Source: Torymus aiolomorphi (Eukaryota; Arthropoda; Insecta; Hymenoptera; Torymidae). Taken from it: DNA of 64,000 bases. The stretch lies in NCBI GenBank assembly GCA_036365515.1, contig CM070874.1, forward strand, positions 19,540,209-19,604,208, in the 5' to 3' direction. The notes below the pieces were generated by a model, which ran no database searches, had not been told where the DNA came from, and saw nothing but the letters and a program-made list of their open reading frames with translations. Below are positions 46,876-58,410 of the stretch, piece by piece; position 1 is the stretch's first letter; each line of letters begins with the position of its first letter. The position numbers and the translations under genes were made by a program.

Positions 46876-48240
46876 ACATTATTCCAATCAAACTTATAGG
46901 TACTATTTTCAACAATATGTAGTGGAACGGGTAGTAATTTATTTTTGCACTTTTCATCTTCAGATATTCTTTCTTTCAATTTTCGTTTTGTTTCGCCAAT
47001 GTAACATGCCGAACAATCCTTACAATCAAACTTATATACTACACCCGTTTCATCCCATTTTTCCGATTTATCTTTGCCGAGCTTAATTATGTCTGCGAGA
47101 CTATGATTGACCAAAGGCACAGTGCGAATATTGAATTTTTTTAATGAACCAGCAACCTTATTAAAAAACTTATCATGATAAGGAATTGCTAAAGAACCTA
47201 ACGGCTCTTTATGATTAATATTATGTTTTAGAGTTGGAATTCTTATTGAACGGAGTCTATTGTTTATGCAGGAAAATATAAATTTTAAAGGGTAATCATT
47301 TTCTAATAATGTTGTTTTTATTCTGTTTATATTTTGAGTATGAAACCTTTCATCTGAAAGTAATATGGATCTTCTATTAAATTTGAAATAATATTCCGTT
47401 TTTGCTCGATTGTGTGGTTCGACTTAAAATTCAATAATCTACCCGTAGATGTCGGCTTTTGGTACCAATTTGTGATTAGTTTATTTTCAATCTTAATAAT
47501 TGATACGTCTAAGAAATTAATTGAATTATTTTCCTCAACCTCATGTGTAAACTTTAAGTTCTTATTGTATTCATTAAAAACTTTTAATACTGTTCCCACC
47601 TGCTCATTATTCACACACATAATAGTATCGTCTACATATCTCCGGTAAAACAAGAGCTCGCAATTAATATTCAACTTTTAGTTTTTTATACTTTCTATTT
47701 CTAAATCTTCCATTACAAGGTCAGCAAAAATTGGCGAAATCGGTGATCCCATTGGTGTACCGAAAATTTGTTTATAAATTATGTTATTGAAAGTGAAATA
47801 AGTGTTGTTGAAAAGAAATTTTGTAATATCGACTATTTCATCAAACGGAATTTTACTCTTTTTATGTATCTGTGTATATCTTATATCTAAACTCTTCAAT
47901 ACTAACTCACAAGGTATATTAGTAAACAAAGAGCTGACATCGAGTGAAAGCAAACTAAAGTCAGCTGGTACGTTTATATTCGAGATTGCCTCTTTAAATT
48001 CAAAGCTATTATTAACGCGTGACATAGGTGGTTTGATACATTTTTTTAATTCTAAATATACAATTTTTGCAAGAATATGAGTGGGACTATTGACTAGAGA
48101 AATGATTGGTCTTAATGGGGCATCAGCTTTATGGATTTTTGGTAATCCATATGCTTTCGCCAGTGTGGTATCGGTTTGTGTAAGATCCTTATTATAATAG
48201 TGTCTATTTAAAAATTTATGTTCAAATTAGACAGGATTAT
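46848..48240 (-). pseudogene. PLE1 reverse transcriptase and GIY-YIG part
   Basis: The RT reads in the frames ending at 47678 and 47327 (an in-frame or nearby stop and a frameshift separate them) and a third down to 46848. YVDD carries the catalytic Asp pair. The nuclease motif has CYIGETKRKLKERI in place of the usual GxxYIG. Confidence 0.85.
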
Positions 48241-48294
48241 ATGAACTTTAGATTGTAACGATCTAAGCGGGTTTCGTTTGACAATATTGTAAGT

Positions 48295-48339
48295 GTGTTT
48301 ATCATGAAAGAGTCTATTCATCTTTTCTTTGTAATCAAT

Positions 48340-48431
<92 letters not shown>

Positions 48432-48816
48432 AGGGGACGTAAACCTTGATATTAAAGGTTCGGGCATTTTGACCTTGCCCGTCGGTTGTGTGGCGCGCTC
48501 CGACTCTGTCAGATTAGTAGCCGCGCGGAAAATCGAAACTAATCTCACTATTCAAACATTTGATGAAATGCCCTTGGATGTTCCAGCGATCTTGAATGAC
48601 ACTAACGCGTTAGTAGACAATTTAGTAAACGAGAAAGTGGTCGGGGTATCGCTAAAAGGCAGTACCTCAATGCGATTACTCAAAACGGGCAAGTACCTGC
48701 GGGAGATAATCGAGAAATTTCGCGCACTCGGACAATATAAAACTATATCTAATCAACTCTCTAGTTTTAAACATGCCGTGACATATTCAGACAGCACTAT
48801 AATTTTAATAATATAG
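48295..48816 (+). pseudogene. Env-like C-terminal fragment behind an ACG repeat
   Basis: A threonine run encoded by (ACG)n leads into GDVNLDIKGSGILTLPVGCV, then ARSDSVRLVAARKIETNL and NEKVVGVSLKGSTSMRLLK. The gsGiLtLpvGCvaR pattern resembles the end of the surface part of insect gypsy-type env proteins. The call rests on motif style only. It lies 1 kb before a gypsy-family LTR in the same orientation, which fits a truncated 3' end of such an element. No transmembrane or cleavage region is complete. Confidence 0.35.
48342..48431. repeat. (ACG)n microsatellite
   Basis: About 90 bp of pure ACG (30 units), an unusually GC-rich trinucleotide run for this AT-rich window. Confidence 0.97.
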
Positions 48817-49385
48817 TAATAATCGTGTGGAAAATGCCAACCTGGGGATATCCCACTACTAAAAAGAAATAGACTGGTTTCAGAACAACAAGAAGGCAGC
48901 CGGCCGAACCTACGGCAGGAAGTCGGAGGCCGTGTGTACTATTCTACCTCTTCAGGTCGGATACTAAGCCTACCATCGCTCATGGACATCGGCGATGACC
49001 GGCCACGTCTACTACGGCTGAGCACGGCCAAAGCTTCCGGGAGTACGAAGACGCTGAGGGGATAGGCCCCATAAAAAAGGCGCATAGAAAAAACATGTAC
49101 ACCAACATTTTTCTAGGATTAATTCAAGGAGAATCTTTATTTGCTCTATTTTTATTTTATAAAAATAGAGCATTTATTAATTAAAACAATAAAAGCACCA
49201 TTAGAGTCGATATGCGACTCATTAAATTAAAATATATTTTTGTTTGAACCATACTATAATTATCTTCATGAAATATTTCGCGAGATAAGGGTAAAATATT
49301 TTTTGTCAAACTATTCTCAGTATACGCATACCAAAAATACATATAATGTTTTATATAATACTGATTTTATTACTTTGTATCAAAC

Positions 49386-49423
<38 letters not shown>

Positions 49424-49847
49424 TCAGTCAGGTAAAATTGTAAAAGTTAGTTACACATACGCAGACACAGCATTACACAACTCACACAATTGTAAACAAT
49501 AACACATACATTTAGATTTTAGAAATTTTATTACACAAAATACTCCCACAACAACCGCTAATTCGAGCCAACCTAAGCCAATTAAATCAACCTAGCAATC
49601 TAGAAGCAACTGTAACAACCTAGCCAATCAGAATCAGGAGAACAACCGCTAATTCGAGTCAACCTAAGCGAACAGGAACAATCTAGTAAAAAAGGAGAAG
49701 AACAATCTAGCAAACTAGGAATGACTATAACAACAAACAAACAAACCAAGAAAATTAAACCAACCAGTGACGGAGTAAGGCGAAAATTTTTTTGGAACTA
49801 GGGGTAATTTTAGATCGCCCAGGAGTGCGATCCCGTGGCCTCGGACG
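48817..49847. other. Non-coding stretch before the second gypsy LTR
   Basis: It contains a GC-richer part (48840-49080), a (GA)n microsatellite at 49389-49421 and a two-copy repeat of acaaccgctaattcgag about 92 bp apart (49552 and 49644). No gene is recognisable; it may be the internal 3' end of the gypsy copy whose LTR follows. Confidence 0.4.
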
Positions 49848-50376
49848 TGTTACGTGTGGAAGCGATCCACACGCGGGTTCGATCGCATAAATAAAGCTGC
49901 GATTCAGCATTCGGTCAAGTCGGTTGAAAGTGCGAAATCAACACTAGGAAAAGAATGAAGTTCCATGTGCAGCCAATCCCCACATATGATTAATTAGGAA
50001 AGTGGCAGACACTGCATCGCGGATATAAAAAGCGACGCATCCGGCGTCGCGGGGGTGATTGACAACTTTCTACCCAGGGGGAACCTATGAATGAGGTATA
50101 GACGATACGACGACTCCCGAACGAAATAGGACGACAACGGAGTCTTCAGCCATCAATACACGAGGAAACCACGATCACGACGACTCATCCGCGCCACGCA
50201 CTCATACACTTACAACCAGTTAGAATACCTCTCTCTTGCGCATTTTGAGTATTGAATAAATACCACCAGTTACTTATACTTCTTGTCCTCCGACTTCTTA
50301 TTTCACGTAAAATCAACCTCTCCGGGTGCGTAACCCAGAGTGGCCGGGAACTAAAGATACCCCCTTACTCGTAACA
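49848..50376 (+). mobile_element. Second LTR of the gypsy family (529 bp)
   Basis: It begins TGTTACGTGTGG and ends CTCGTAACA and matches the LTR at 23471-24011 over most of its length, with an insertion around the gtgattgac block and a deletion near the start. Its flanks show no matching duplication, so it is more likely the 3' LTR of a truncated element than a simple solo LTR. Confidence 0.85.
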
Positions 50377-52204
50377 GCACTATTAAAGCAGAAACAAAAT
50401 TATGCATCTATAAAAGTATATTTATAATGACTATATGAGGTATTTCACGTCAACTCCTCAGCGCGACGCGCGAGCCCCAAACATGCTATTCCCAACTCAT
50501 GTTTATGATACTAAAATGAATTTAAAAAAATTCTCTGATAAGCGTTTTCGACGTATTTTCTCCTCAGCTTTCCAACGATGTAAGCAGTTTTTCCGAATTG
50601 TTCCATTTCCATATTCAAAAACTACAGAATTGCTTAAGATGTTTTCTTCGAGAAATAGAACGCGGAAGAGTAGACGCAACGCCTCTCCTGCACCGCATCA
50701 TTCATTTTTCATTCGATAGGTAGCTTTCATATCGGAATTTTCGACCTGTATGTGAATCGTCACGTCGGAAGTATATAATTGCAATGACTTTTTATCTTAT
50801 TCCCCTTCGAAATTTTTTCGAATTTCTGTCAATACAATCAAACTTGGATTTCATAGTGTCTTATGTGTATTTGACGATTAAACCATCCGTGACTTTAAAA
50901 TGCATAAATGCTCTAAATGAAAATAATCACCCTTCATCTGAAGATTTGTTCGATTTTCCAAATCTTTTAAGAAGTGCCCTCGAATATCCCTTAGTACCAG
51001 AAAAGGCAAAAACTTGTTCTAGCTGTCAACGCCAAATTTATAAACAAATCAAGTTGACCTCCATCTGATACTAAGAAAGCTAAAATAGTATGTAACGATA
51101 AGTATCACAAATCTGGTGTTGAAGTTCTCAAACAAATAAAGAAAAAAATTTCAGATTCAACAAATAAGCAAGAGAGAATTCAGTTACTACCTCTTACGCC
51201 AGAGTTTTGGTCTCGTAGGGACTTAATGCGAGAATTCAGTTCCAGTGAACGGGAAGCACGCCAAGCAAAAAAATTTAGTAGCTAAAAGCGGAATATGTTC
51301 AATACCTAATAAAAGTGGCAAACGACTTCCAGCTGAAACTGTAAATGCAGTGAAAACATTTTATGAAAGAGATGATATAATCTAAATTATGCCAGGTTTA
51401 AAAGATTACATATCTGTTAAGCAGAGCAAGAGTGAAAGAGAACATGTTCAAAAAAGCTTATTGCTTGGTAATTTAAATGAACTATAGTTTATAGAAAAAA
51501 GAAAATGAACACGTTAATATTAGTTTTACTAAATTTACACAATTGAGGCCACCACATTGTGTTTTAGCAGGAAGTAGTGGTACGCATAATTTATGGGTGT
51601 GTGTGCATCACGAAAACGTGAAGCTCATGCTAAGTGCTATGGATCTAGAAAATTTAACAAAAGACACTAAATTTCCTCTTAAAAACTAGCACGATTGCAT
51701 CCAAGTAATTGCGTGTAATGATGCATACGATAGATACTATTCGGATGACTATTTAGATTGCTCGAATATGTCCATATTACGTAAAAATTTGCTTGAATGT
51801 TTTGATGAAAGTGATTCTTTTCAAATAGAGTATGAATCATGGTTTCAAACAGATCGGTGTACAATAGCTTCTAAAACTGTAAATGTTCACGAATTTATGG
51901 AAATACTGGGAGAAAAATTAATAAAATTAAAATTTCACGATTTTTTCGCTAAGAAACAATCACTTTTTGTAAGTAACTTAGAAAACAACATTCAAGAAGG
52001 AGAATTTCTTGTGCGTTTTGATTTTGCAGAAAATTATGCGTTTGTTATACAAATTTCTACACAATCGTTCCACTGAAAGAACAACCAAGCAACTGTATTT
52101 ACATAACTTGAGTTTGTAATCGTATTCACAATTTTACTCCCCATTGTCAAATGTAAAAATTGTTTTGGTCAATTCTGACCAGATCCGTTGGGAGCAGGAA
52201 AGAA

Positions 52205-53235
52205 AATAGACTACGATGTTAAGTAGTTGCAACGTTTCGTCGACGGGTTTGTCGACCTCTTCAGGCTTTATTAGAAAAATAATAATATAATTAAAAGAAC
52301 GAGCTCACGCTAGTCTTAACTTACAATGGTTGAAAAAATTTTTAAAAACATGCGAAACGAATCACCTAAGTTATCGCGCAGCGATTCGTCGAGTAATGTG
52401 AAAGTACATAGCAACATGACTTATATATTATATATATATATTTCCTACCAAAACGTAAACAATAACAAATTTTGAATTATATCGAGAATATACTTTACTT
52501 TTTATGTAACAGCTTAAAGATAGATTTTTATTCTCTATTAAGATTCTGTGTATCTTCTTTTTTGTTTATTGTATTTGGTGTACTGTTAATAAATAACATT
52601 TCAGAAATAAGTCTTTTATTATAGTTATTTTTAATATCTCTAATTGTTACTGCTTCAAAATCAAATTCATGATTATATTCATTTTTATGTATATTGACAA
52701 CCAACTCATCATTATTATTCTTGCGATGTTCGGCAATTCGTTTATTTAGGGCACGTTTTGTCTCGCCTATGTACCGTGCATTGCAATCTTTACAAGGGAA
52801 CTCATAAACCACATTCGTTTGCTCCAGTTTGTTGGTTTTATCTTTACCAAGAACAACTAGTTTTGAGAGTTTATTAACTATATTTGGGATCGTTACAATG
52901 TTGTGTTTCCGTAAAAATTTTGAACAATTGTTGTAAAATTTTGAATAAAATGGAAGTGATACTTTAATGTTGTGGCGGTTAGTATTTACAGGACTGTTTG
53001 TTTTATTTTGAAAACGAATTTTAAATAGTCTAGATCTTATATGTTTGTCAATAAACTCTGGTGGATATGAGTTCTCTTTAAGTATATTTTTAACCCTCAA
53101 TATATTTCTATTATGAAAACGTTTATCTGATAAAAGGTATTCAAAGTCGATGTCATCTAATAGAACTTTAAACTACTACAGCAACCACCCAATATCATTA
53201 AAAAACAATATAGTTTTTAACTTGATTGATAGAGC
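52205..53235 (-). mobile_element. Penelope-like element 2 (PLE2), 5'-truncated
   Basis: Only the RT end and nuclease remain: KRFHNRNILRVKNIL, then CKDCNARYIGETKRALNKRI with AEHRKNN and NYNKRLISEMLFI. The frame 53100-52528 is clean for 190 codons. It is inserted in the unclassified transposon, whose protein resumes directly beyond its right end. A hammerhead motif is at its 3' end. Confidence 0.88.
52229..52267 (-). ncRNA. Hammerhead ribozyme of PLE2
   Basis: On the minus strand: AGC, core CUGAAGA (base 7 is free to vary), stem II GUCGAC/GUCGAC with one bulged G, core GAA, ACGUU and GC. Stem I is only two or three pairs. Cleavage is predicted after GUU. Confidence 0.72.
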
Positions 53236-53790
53236 TATCCTTTTATCGAAACCATGATACTGTAGCCGTTTATGAATATCAAAAAATTATATTGTCTTAT
53301 CTCAAAACTAATTTCATAGAAGAAAAAGTCTAGTATTTGACTGATGGAGCAGGTCAGTAATCTAAATATAAATCGAATTTTCAAAATCTTCTTTTTCATA
53401 AGAAAAATTTTGGTGCCCCAGCTGAGTGGCATTTTTATGCCATTGTACATGATAAAGGTGCATGCGATGGTATTAGGAGCCAAACTAAAAAGAGGTGCAA
53501 GACGAGTGAGTCTACCAGTTTCTTCTAATAATCATTTTTTAACGCCAGGAAAGCTTTATAACTGGACTAAAGATTATTGAAAAAAAACCGATGTTTTTTA
53601 TAACAGTAAAGAATTATATATGAAGAAACTGGCGAAAATTTTGGAACATCTGTCTACATCATTGGAAAGCTGAGGAAAAAATACATCGAAATAATTTTTT
53701 TAGGTACATTTTGGTATCATAAACATGAGTTGGAATAGCACGATTTGGGAGCCGCGCACACACACGTTTAGAGCGCCAGTTGTCACAGGG

Positions 53791-54039
53791 TGATTATTAT
53801 GGCTAAGTCTTGTTTCGACTGCACGTCTGAGCGGTTCAACTCTGGGTCTTTCGGTTCAACTCTCGGAGACACGTTAGCTAGATTAGGCAGCAGACGCTAC
53901 AACGTCAAGCTATGCTAAGCTAATCTGGTAACTTATCGTGCAACACGCAAGTCGTAGATTCGCGCTTTATTTCTCACCAAGGACTAGAACTCCTCACCGG
54001 GTCTCTGGTTCGTGTGCCAGCTGCTCAGATGTATAACGA
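53791..54039. other. Short non-coding spacer
   Basis: Between the transposon end and the copia fragment I see only short direct repeats of cggttcaactc (53838 and 53860). No gene or tRNA fold is supported. Confidence 0.4.
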
Positions 54040-54936
54040 TAAGTTCTCGCTATGCCATTTTTCTTTATCAGATAACTTTACTGCATTTACATATGTTCTA
54101 TCACTATTCCTTTTTATTACAAAACTTTTCATTTACTATAAATTATTCTCACGATTGATTATATATTTTAGCATTTTCATCCTTTGCTACTATTGTACAG
54201 CTTTTTGTTATCTTTGAAAAACTTAATAAATTTCGTCTTATTGCTTCAACATAATATAGATTGTTTAAATCTACATTGCTTTCATTATAGTTATTTTTAA
54301 AATGCAATTTCCTGTTTCCTATTTTAGTCGCTTTTAACTTTTTACCATCTGGTAATTTTACAACAATTGGATTTTTTAAATTTACAAACTTATCAGAGAA
54401 TTTACGCTCTTCACAATATGATCAGTACAACTACTATCTAACAACCAATTATTTCACTTTCACTATCTGTACTGTAGTCATTACTTGTTACTTGATTCAC
54501 TTGTGGGTAGCAGACTTGCGTTGTCCATGGTGCAGTTCTCTCAGCTTCAGTTGATTCGGAATCGCCACCTGGCTGTCCTGTGCCTCTGCTCTCGACCTGT
54601 GTGCTCTGGTCACGACCTCTGTGTGATCCGCCTCTGTTGTGGACTCTTTAAACTTGCCAACAGTCCGTTTGGCGGTGACCAACTTTTCCTCATCTAAAAT
54701 TTTCATTTTCCATCTTTTTTATCGAGAAGGTACTCACATGACTCTTTTTTTCTGTGTTACCTTTTGTCATATTTTTTTCTTTACTTTGGATGTTACGTAA
54801 TCCACTACTCTCTATTCTTCAGGAATGACGTCAATAAAGTCACTAATATAGCAATAGCTTGGTGGCAAGACTCTGTTTAAATATCTCATTTTTTCATCTT
54901 CTTACAGCTTTCCACCAGCTGTTTTAAATTCATTTA

Positions 54937-56412
54937 TTCCCATCTCTGCTATAATGGCCACTTTATAGCCTGAAAAGCGAGGTAAAAGTGGTGTCTGATT
55001 CCCTCTTTTACTTTATTCCCGCATAATGCGGGAAAATAGTACATTACGGTACAAATGACGAAAGTTAAAGTTCCGCCACTGTGTGAAGTTGGGGCGCCAT
55101 ATCACGCAGTGGTGGACCTTGATCTTTCGTCTTGTGTACCTACTATTTTTCTTGATGCCCGGTGGAAAGTACGTTTATCGCACTCAAAATCATAATTTTA
55201 ATATGATTATTCGGCTCACGTGGTATAAAATACTGTATGACACTGATGCGTAAGATGATTTTTACCGCATTCGACTTTTCTCACTCGCTTCGCTGATTCG
55301 AAAACGTCTCCTTCGGTAAATAATCACATTCTCCACCCGTATCATAATGTACTATTACATAATTAATCTCGCCGATATATATTTTGCCACCGACAATGAT
55401 AACACCGTAATAGCATGCATTCAGCTTCTCGCATGTAACCCGATTAATTCTCACTTTTTCTTCTGACTCTTAGGAGTCTTTCATTTCATCAAAGCTCGAG
55501 TGTGTTCGATGCCCGCCACGGCTTTTGCGGCACGAGCGCAGCGACTGCTGCTGAACGGGGGGCGGGCATCGAAAACATCACGTTCGAAAACATCAATTTT
55601 CTACACACTTCTTCCTCATCTTCAGATTCGTCGAATGAGGACAATTCATTATTAATGAACAATCTTTATAGCACTGCGTGGCATAAATCCGCATTTATGT
55701 CACGCCTATCCATGACATGGCGGATTTATGCAGTCAGTGCTATAAAATAATGTACGATACACGTGTCATAAGTCGTTCTTTATGGCACGGCGTGTATAAG
55801 CGGCTGAGCGTAGCGTAAACATAGACATAAGAGAGATAGACTGTGGGTGTAGGTTAGAAAGAGTGGCACCACTAACCATGTTCGCGCACATGCGTTAGAG
55901 AGACAGCATACCTTCTATTACATATACCTCCTATGCATCTGTCTCTCTCTCTCAACGGGTGTCATTCTCGCTAATCTACACCCACAGTTTATCTCTCTTA
56001 TGTCTCTAAGCGTAAAGTGCAACTATTATGTCACTAGTACCGTAATGTACTGTTTATCCATTTCACAAATTAAAGCAATATAAATCGCTTGTTGATTGAT
56101 GATAAAAAGTGATTGTTTTTGTTGTACATATAGGTTAATGACTTTGAATATGTTAACAAAACCTCTAAAACAATCTATTAATAAAATCTGCAGTTGCCTA
56201 GTTACCAACTCAGAAGCATGCGTGGCGAAAGCTGCTGTCAGTGGCGAAAGCTCTAGTAATGGTTAAATGTCCTTCTTTCGCTATCGAAAACAATGGCGAA
56301 ACCACGTACTTTTCACGAGGGCATCAAGAAAAGCAAATTAGCGGAAATAAAGTACTTTTACTCCCGTATGATGCAGGAATAAAGTACTTTTATTCCCGTA
56401 TTACTATATGTA
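54937..56412. mobile_element. Non-coding insertion in the second copia fragment
   Basis: The copia Gag reading stops at 56413 and resumes at 54936; taa is shared at both breakpoints. The insert contains ttattcccgcataatgcggg palindromes near one end and tacttttactcccgtat repeats near the other, plus a smaller MITE. A plus-strand frame at 55502-55750 has no domain. No transposase is visible. Confidence 0.5.
55823..56005. mobile_element. Small MITE (183 bp) with 35-bp inverted ends
   Basis: The left end agacataagagagatagact and the reverse complement of the right end agree at 33 of 35 bases. The middle is ct- and ga-rich. Confidence 0.8.
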
Positions 56413-56950
56413 CTATTAATGTTTTCTCAAAATCGACAAAAAATTCTTCCACTTTACTGTAATTTTTTAATTTAACTTCAACACGTTTTCCTATGCATAT
56501 TATCTGAAGAGATGTAGATTGCGTTAAATACATCTTGTCTTATTTTTCTATCATATCACATGCTGTTGCGCACTCTGGAACATATTCTAGTTGTTTGTCT
56601 GAAATGGTACTAATTAATATAGTCCTTGCCTTTAAACCTTTTTTCTTCCACTCTTTTTGTTTATCTCTGTATCAGATATTTTTCTTATTGCTGGTTCTCT
56701 GCATTCTAGGAAAGCCATTATTCTTATTTTTAAGCTTGTATAACTTGTCCCATCAAAAATTCGCATCATAATATCTAATCGTCCCGATCTGTTCCACATA
56801 AAAATAATATTGATACTTGAGTAGATTTGTTTTGCGACGGTATTCTTCCTGCCGAAATATTTAAGTAAATATGTGTAAGTGATGCTTTTCTCGATCAGGC
56901 GGGGGTCATGTATGAAATAAAACACCTTATTTCATGTAAGTTTTTTTTTA

Positions 56951-56990
56951 AGCGACGTTTCGTTGACTGGTGTGTCAACCTCTTCAGGCT
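56951..56990 (-). ncRNA. Hammerhead ribozyme of PLE3
   Basis: On the minus strand: stem I AGC/GCU, core CUGAAGA, stem II GUUGAC/GUCAAC with one bulged G and loop ACACCA, core GAA, ACGUC with cleavage after GUC. It is identical to the PLE4 motif. Confidence 0.78.
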
Positions 56991-57283
56991 AAAAGTTTTT
57001 TATTGTGAAACAAATTGTACAAAGTCAAATATTTTAGTTTTTTAACAAACAGTCAAATATTCTAATTTTTTAACAAAAAATAGTAAAACGTAATGTTACC
57101 TCTTAAAAGTTGTGTATGTTAACGTATGTTAACAAGTCGAACGACCGACATTATTTCGCTGAATTTTCGATTTCGGAAATGCGATGGATAAGCCGTACAA
57201 TTCGCACTTATATATCTGACAGCGAAACGAGTATAGATGCGAAACCAAAACAATAACATCAGATCGTTAGCATTTGAATTTCC

Positions 57284-58326
57284 TTAATACCGGAAAATAT
57301 GACTTATCAGAGTGAATATGTCTCCTTTTTTATTTATGTTATTGTTATGACATTTTATGTGCATCATTTCGGACATTAATCTTTTTTTATAATTGCTCTC
57401 ATTATCCAGAATTACCGCTCCCTCCCAATCAAATTGATGATTAAACGAGTTTTGGTGCATGGTAACTACCGAATCTTCGTTTTTGTTATTTCTGTGTTCA
57501 TTGATTCGGTTTTTTAGAGTTCTTTTTGTTTCTCCTATGTACGCCGCCGGACAATTTTTACATGTAAATTTGTATACAATGTTAGTTCGGTCCCATTTTT
57601 TAGTTACATCCTTGCCTAATTTTATAATCGAGTTAAGACTCTTTTTTACTAACGGGATGGAAATAATATTGTATTGTTTCAAAATTGCCGATAATTTTTT
57701 ATAATTATTCTTTATATATGGTAGCTGCATTTTTGGAAGAATTTTAAAATTGTCTTGGTTTTTTTTGCGTTTGTGTTTCAAAGATATTTTACGGTATCGG
57801 ATGTTTTTTTGGATAAAGTCCCATGGGTAATTATTGTTTAGTAATGTCCTTTGGATTTTTCGCAAGTTGTTCTTATGGAATCTTTTTTGTGACAAAAGTA
57901 TTGCTCGGTCGACTAGGTTATAAATAATGTTTTTCTTTTGCTGTATTGGATGATTTGAAGAAAAGTTGATTACTCTCCCCGATGATGTTGATTTTTTAAA
58001 CCAATTTGTGATTAATCTATTATTCTTTTTGATGATCGTTATATCCAAAAAGTTTATACTATTATTTTGTTCTAATTCATATGTGAACTGTAGATTTTTA
58101 TGATATAAATTGAAAGTGTTAATGACATCCTCTATGTGTTCTTTTTTTACACAAATAATTGTATCATCTACATATCTGTAGTAAAAAAGAGGGGTGCAAT
58201 TATGTATGTTTTTTAATGTCTCTAAACACGACTTTTCTAAATCATCCATTACAATGTCAGCAAATAACGGAGAAATCGGAGAACCCATCGGTGTACCAAA
58301 AATTTGTCTATAATATTCATTGTTGA
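57284..58326 (-). CDS. PLE3 reverse transcriptase end and GIY-YIG nuclease
   Basis: The frame is clean for about 345 PLE codons (GTPMGSPISPLFADIVMDDL, YYRYVDDTIICV, CKNCPAAYIGETKRTLKNRI, NEHRNN). Its upstream extension to 58408 is read from the neighbouring PLE4 leader and is not part of the protein. The enzyme couples RT with an endonuclease that opens the target. The N-terminal half is missing, so it is not functional alone. Confidence 0.85.
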
Positions 58327-58410
58327 AAAAAAACTTACATGAAATAAGGTGTTTTATTTCATACATGACCCCCGCCTGATCGAGAAAAGCATCACTTACA
58401 CATATCAACC

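Larger units (their letters stand above)
45854..48240 (-). mobile_element. Penelope-like element 1 (PLE1), 5'-truncated
   Basis: RT motifs on the minus strand are AYGLPKIHKADAPLRP, LLSLDVSSLFTNIP, GTPMGSPISPIFADLVMEDL and RRYVDDTIMC, typical of Penelope-like RTs. A GIY-YIG-type nuclease part follows (CKDCSACYIGETKRKLKERI). A solo LTR splits it before the C-terminal piece NYNKRLISEMLHINMY. A hammerhead motif lies at the 3' end. Confidence 0.92.
50784..53580 (+). pseudogene. Transposase-like protein of the unclassified transposon
   Basis: Pieces in order: LRSALEYPLVPEKAKTCSSC (50990-51040), FTQLRPPHCVLAGSSGTHNL (near 51535), ESWFQTDRCTIASKTV and FLVRFDFAENYAFVIQ (51836-52060), then after PLE2 HDTVAVYEYQKIILSYL, YLTDGAGQ, PAEWHFYAIVHDKGACDGIR and NHFLTPGKLYNWTKDY. 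Many stops and frameshifts are present, including TGA for Trp near 52074. The same family supplies the fragment at 22930-23370. It looks like a DDE-type enzyme widespread in arthropods, but I cannot name the superfamily. Confidence 0.65.
50430..53790 (+). mobile_element. Unclassified DNA transposon with long inverted ends
   Basis: A block at 50470-50640 (ccaactcatgtttatgatac and the following aaaatg and tcctcagctttccaa motifs) reappears as the reverse complement at 53610-53760. Between these inverted ends lie pieces of one transposase-like protein, interrupted by PLE2. Outer ends and target duplication could not be fixed. Confidence 0.65.
54040..56830 (-). pseudogene. Second copia fragment: Gag to pre-integrase
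   Basis: Minus-strand pieces are MRIFDGTSYTSLKIRIMAFL (about 56760) and an RKISDTEINKKSG block, then after a 1.5-kb insertion EFKTAGGKL, RYLNRVLPPSYCYISDFIDV, an Arg/Gly-rich tail and the protease box LLDSSCTDHIV (about 54400). It ends in a pre-integrase piece near 54040. It is related to but distinct from the copia at 7732-16105, with Ser-Ser in place of Ser-Gly at the active site. Stops and frameshifts are frequent. Confidence 0.75.
56880..58328 (-). mobile_element. Penelope-like element 3 (PLE3), 5'-truncated, inverted
   Basis: It is nearly identical to the 3' half of PLE4 but on the opposite strand, starting inside the RT at NNEYYRQIFGTPMGS. The 3' UTR, hammerhead motif and about 70 bp of terminal repeat follow at the low-coordinate end. 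Its truncated 5' end abuts the start of PLE4. Confidence 0.92.

Noticed and set aside
53960..54050. Possible tRNA gene near ggttcgtgtgcc
   Set aside because: No cloverleaf could be drawn: acceptor and anticodon arms do not pair.
54485..54697. Plus-strand frame opposite the copia Gag tail
   Set aside because: It is the shadow of the Arg/Gly-rich copia tail on the minus strand.
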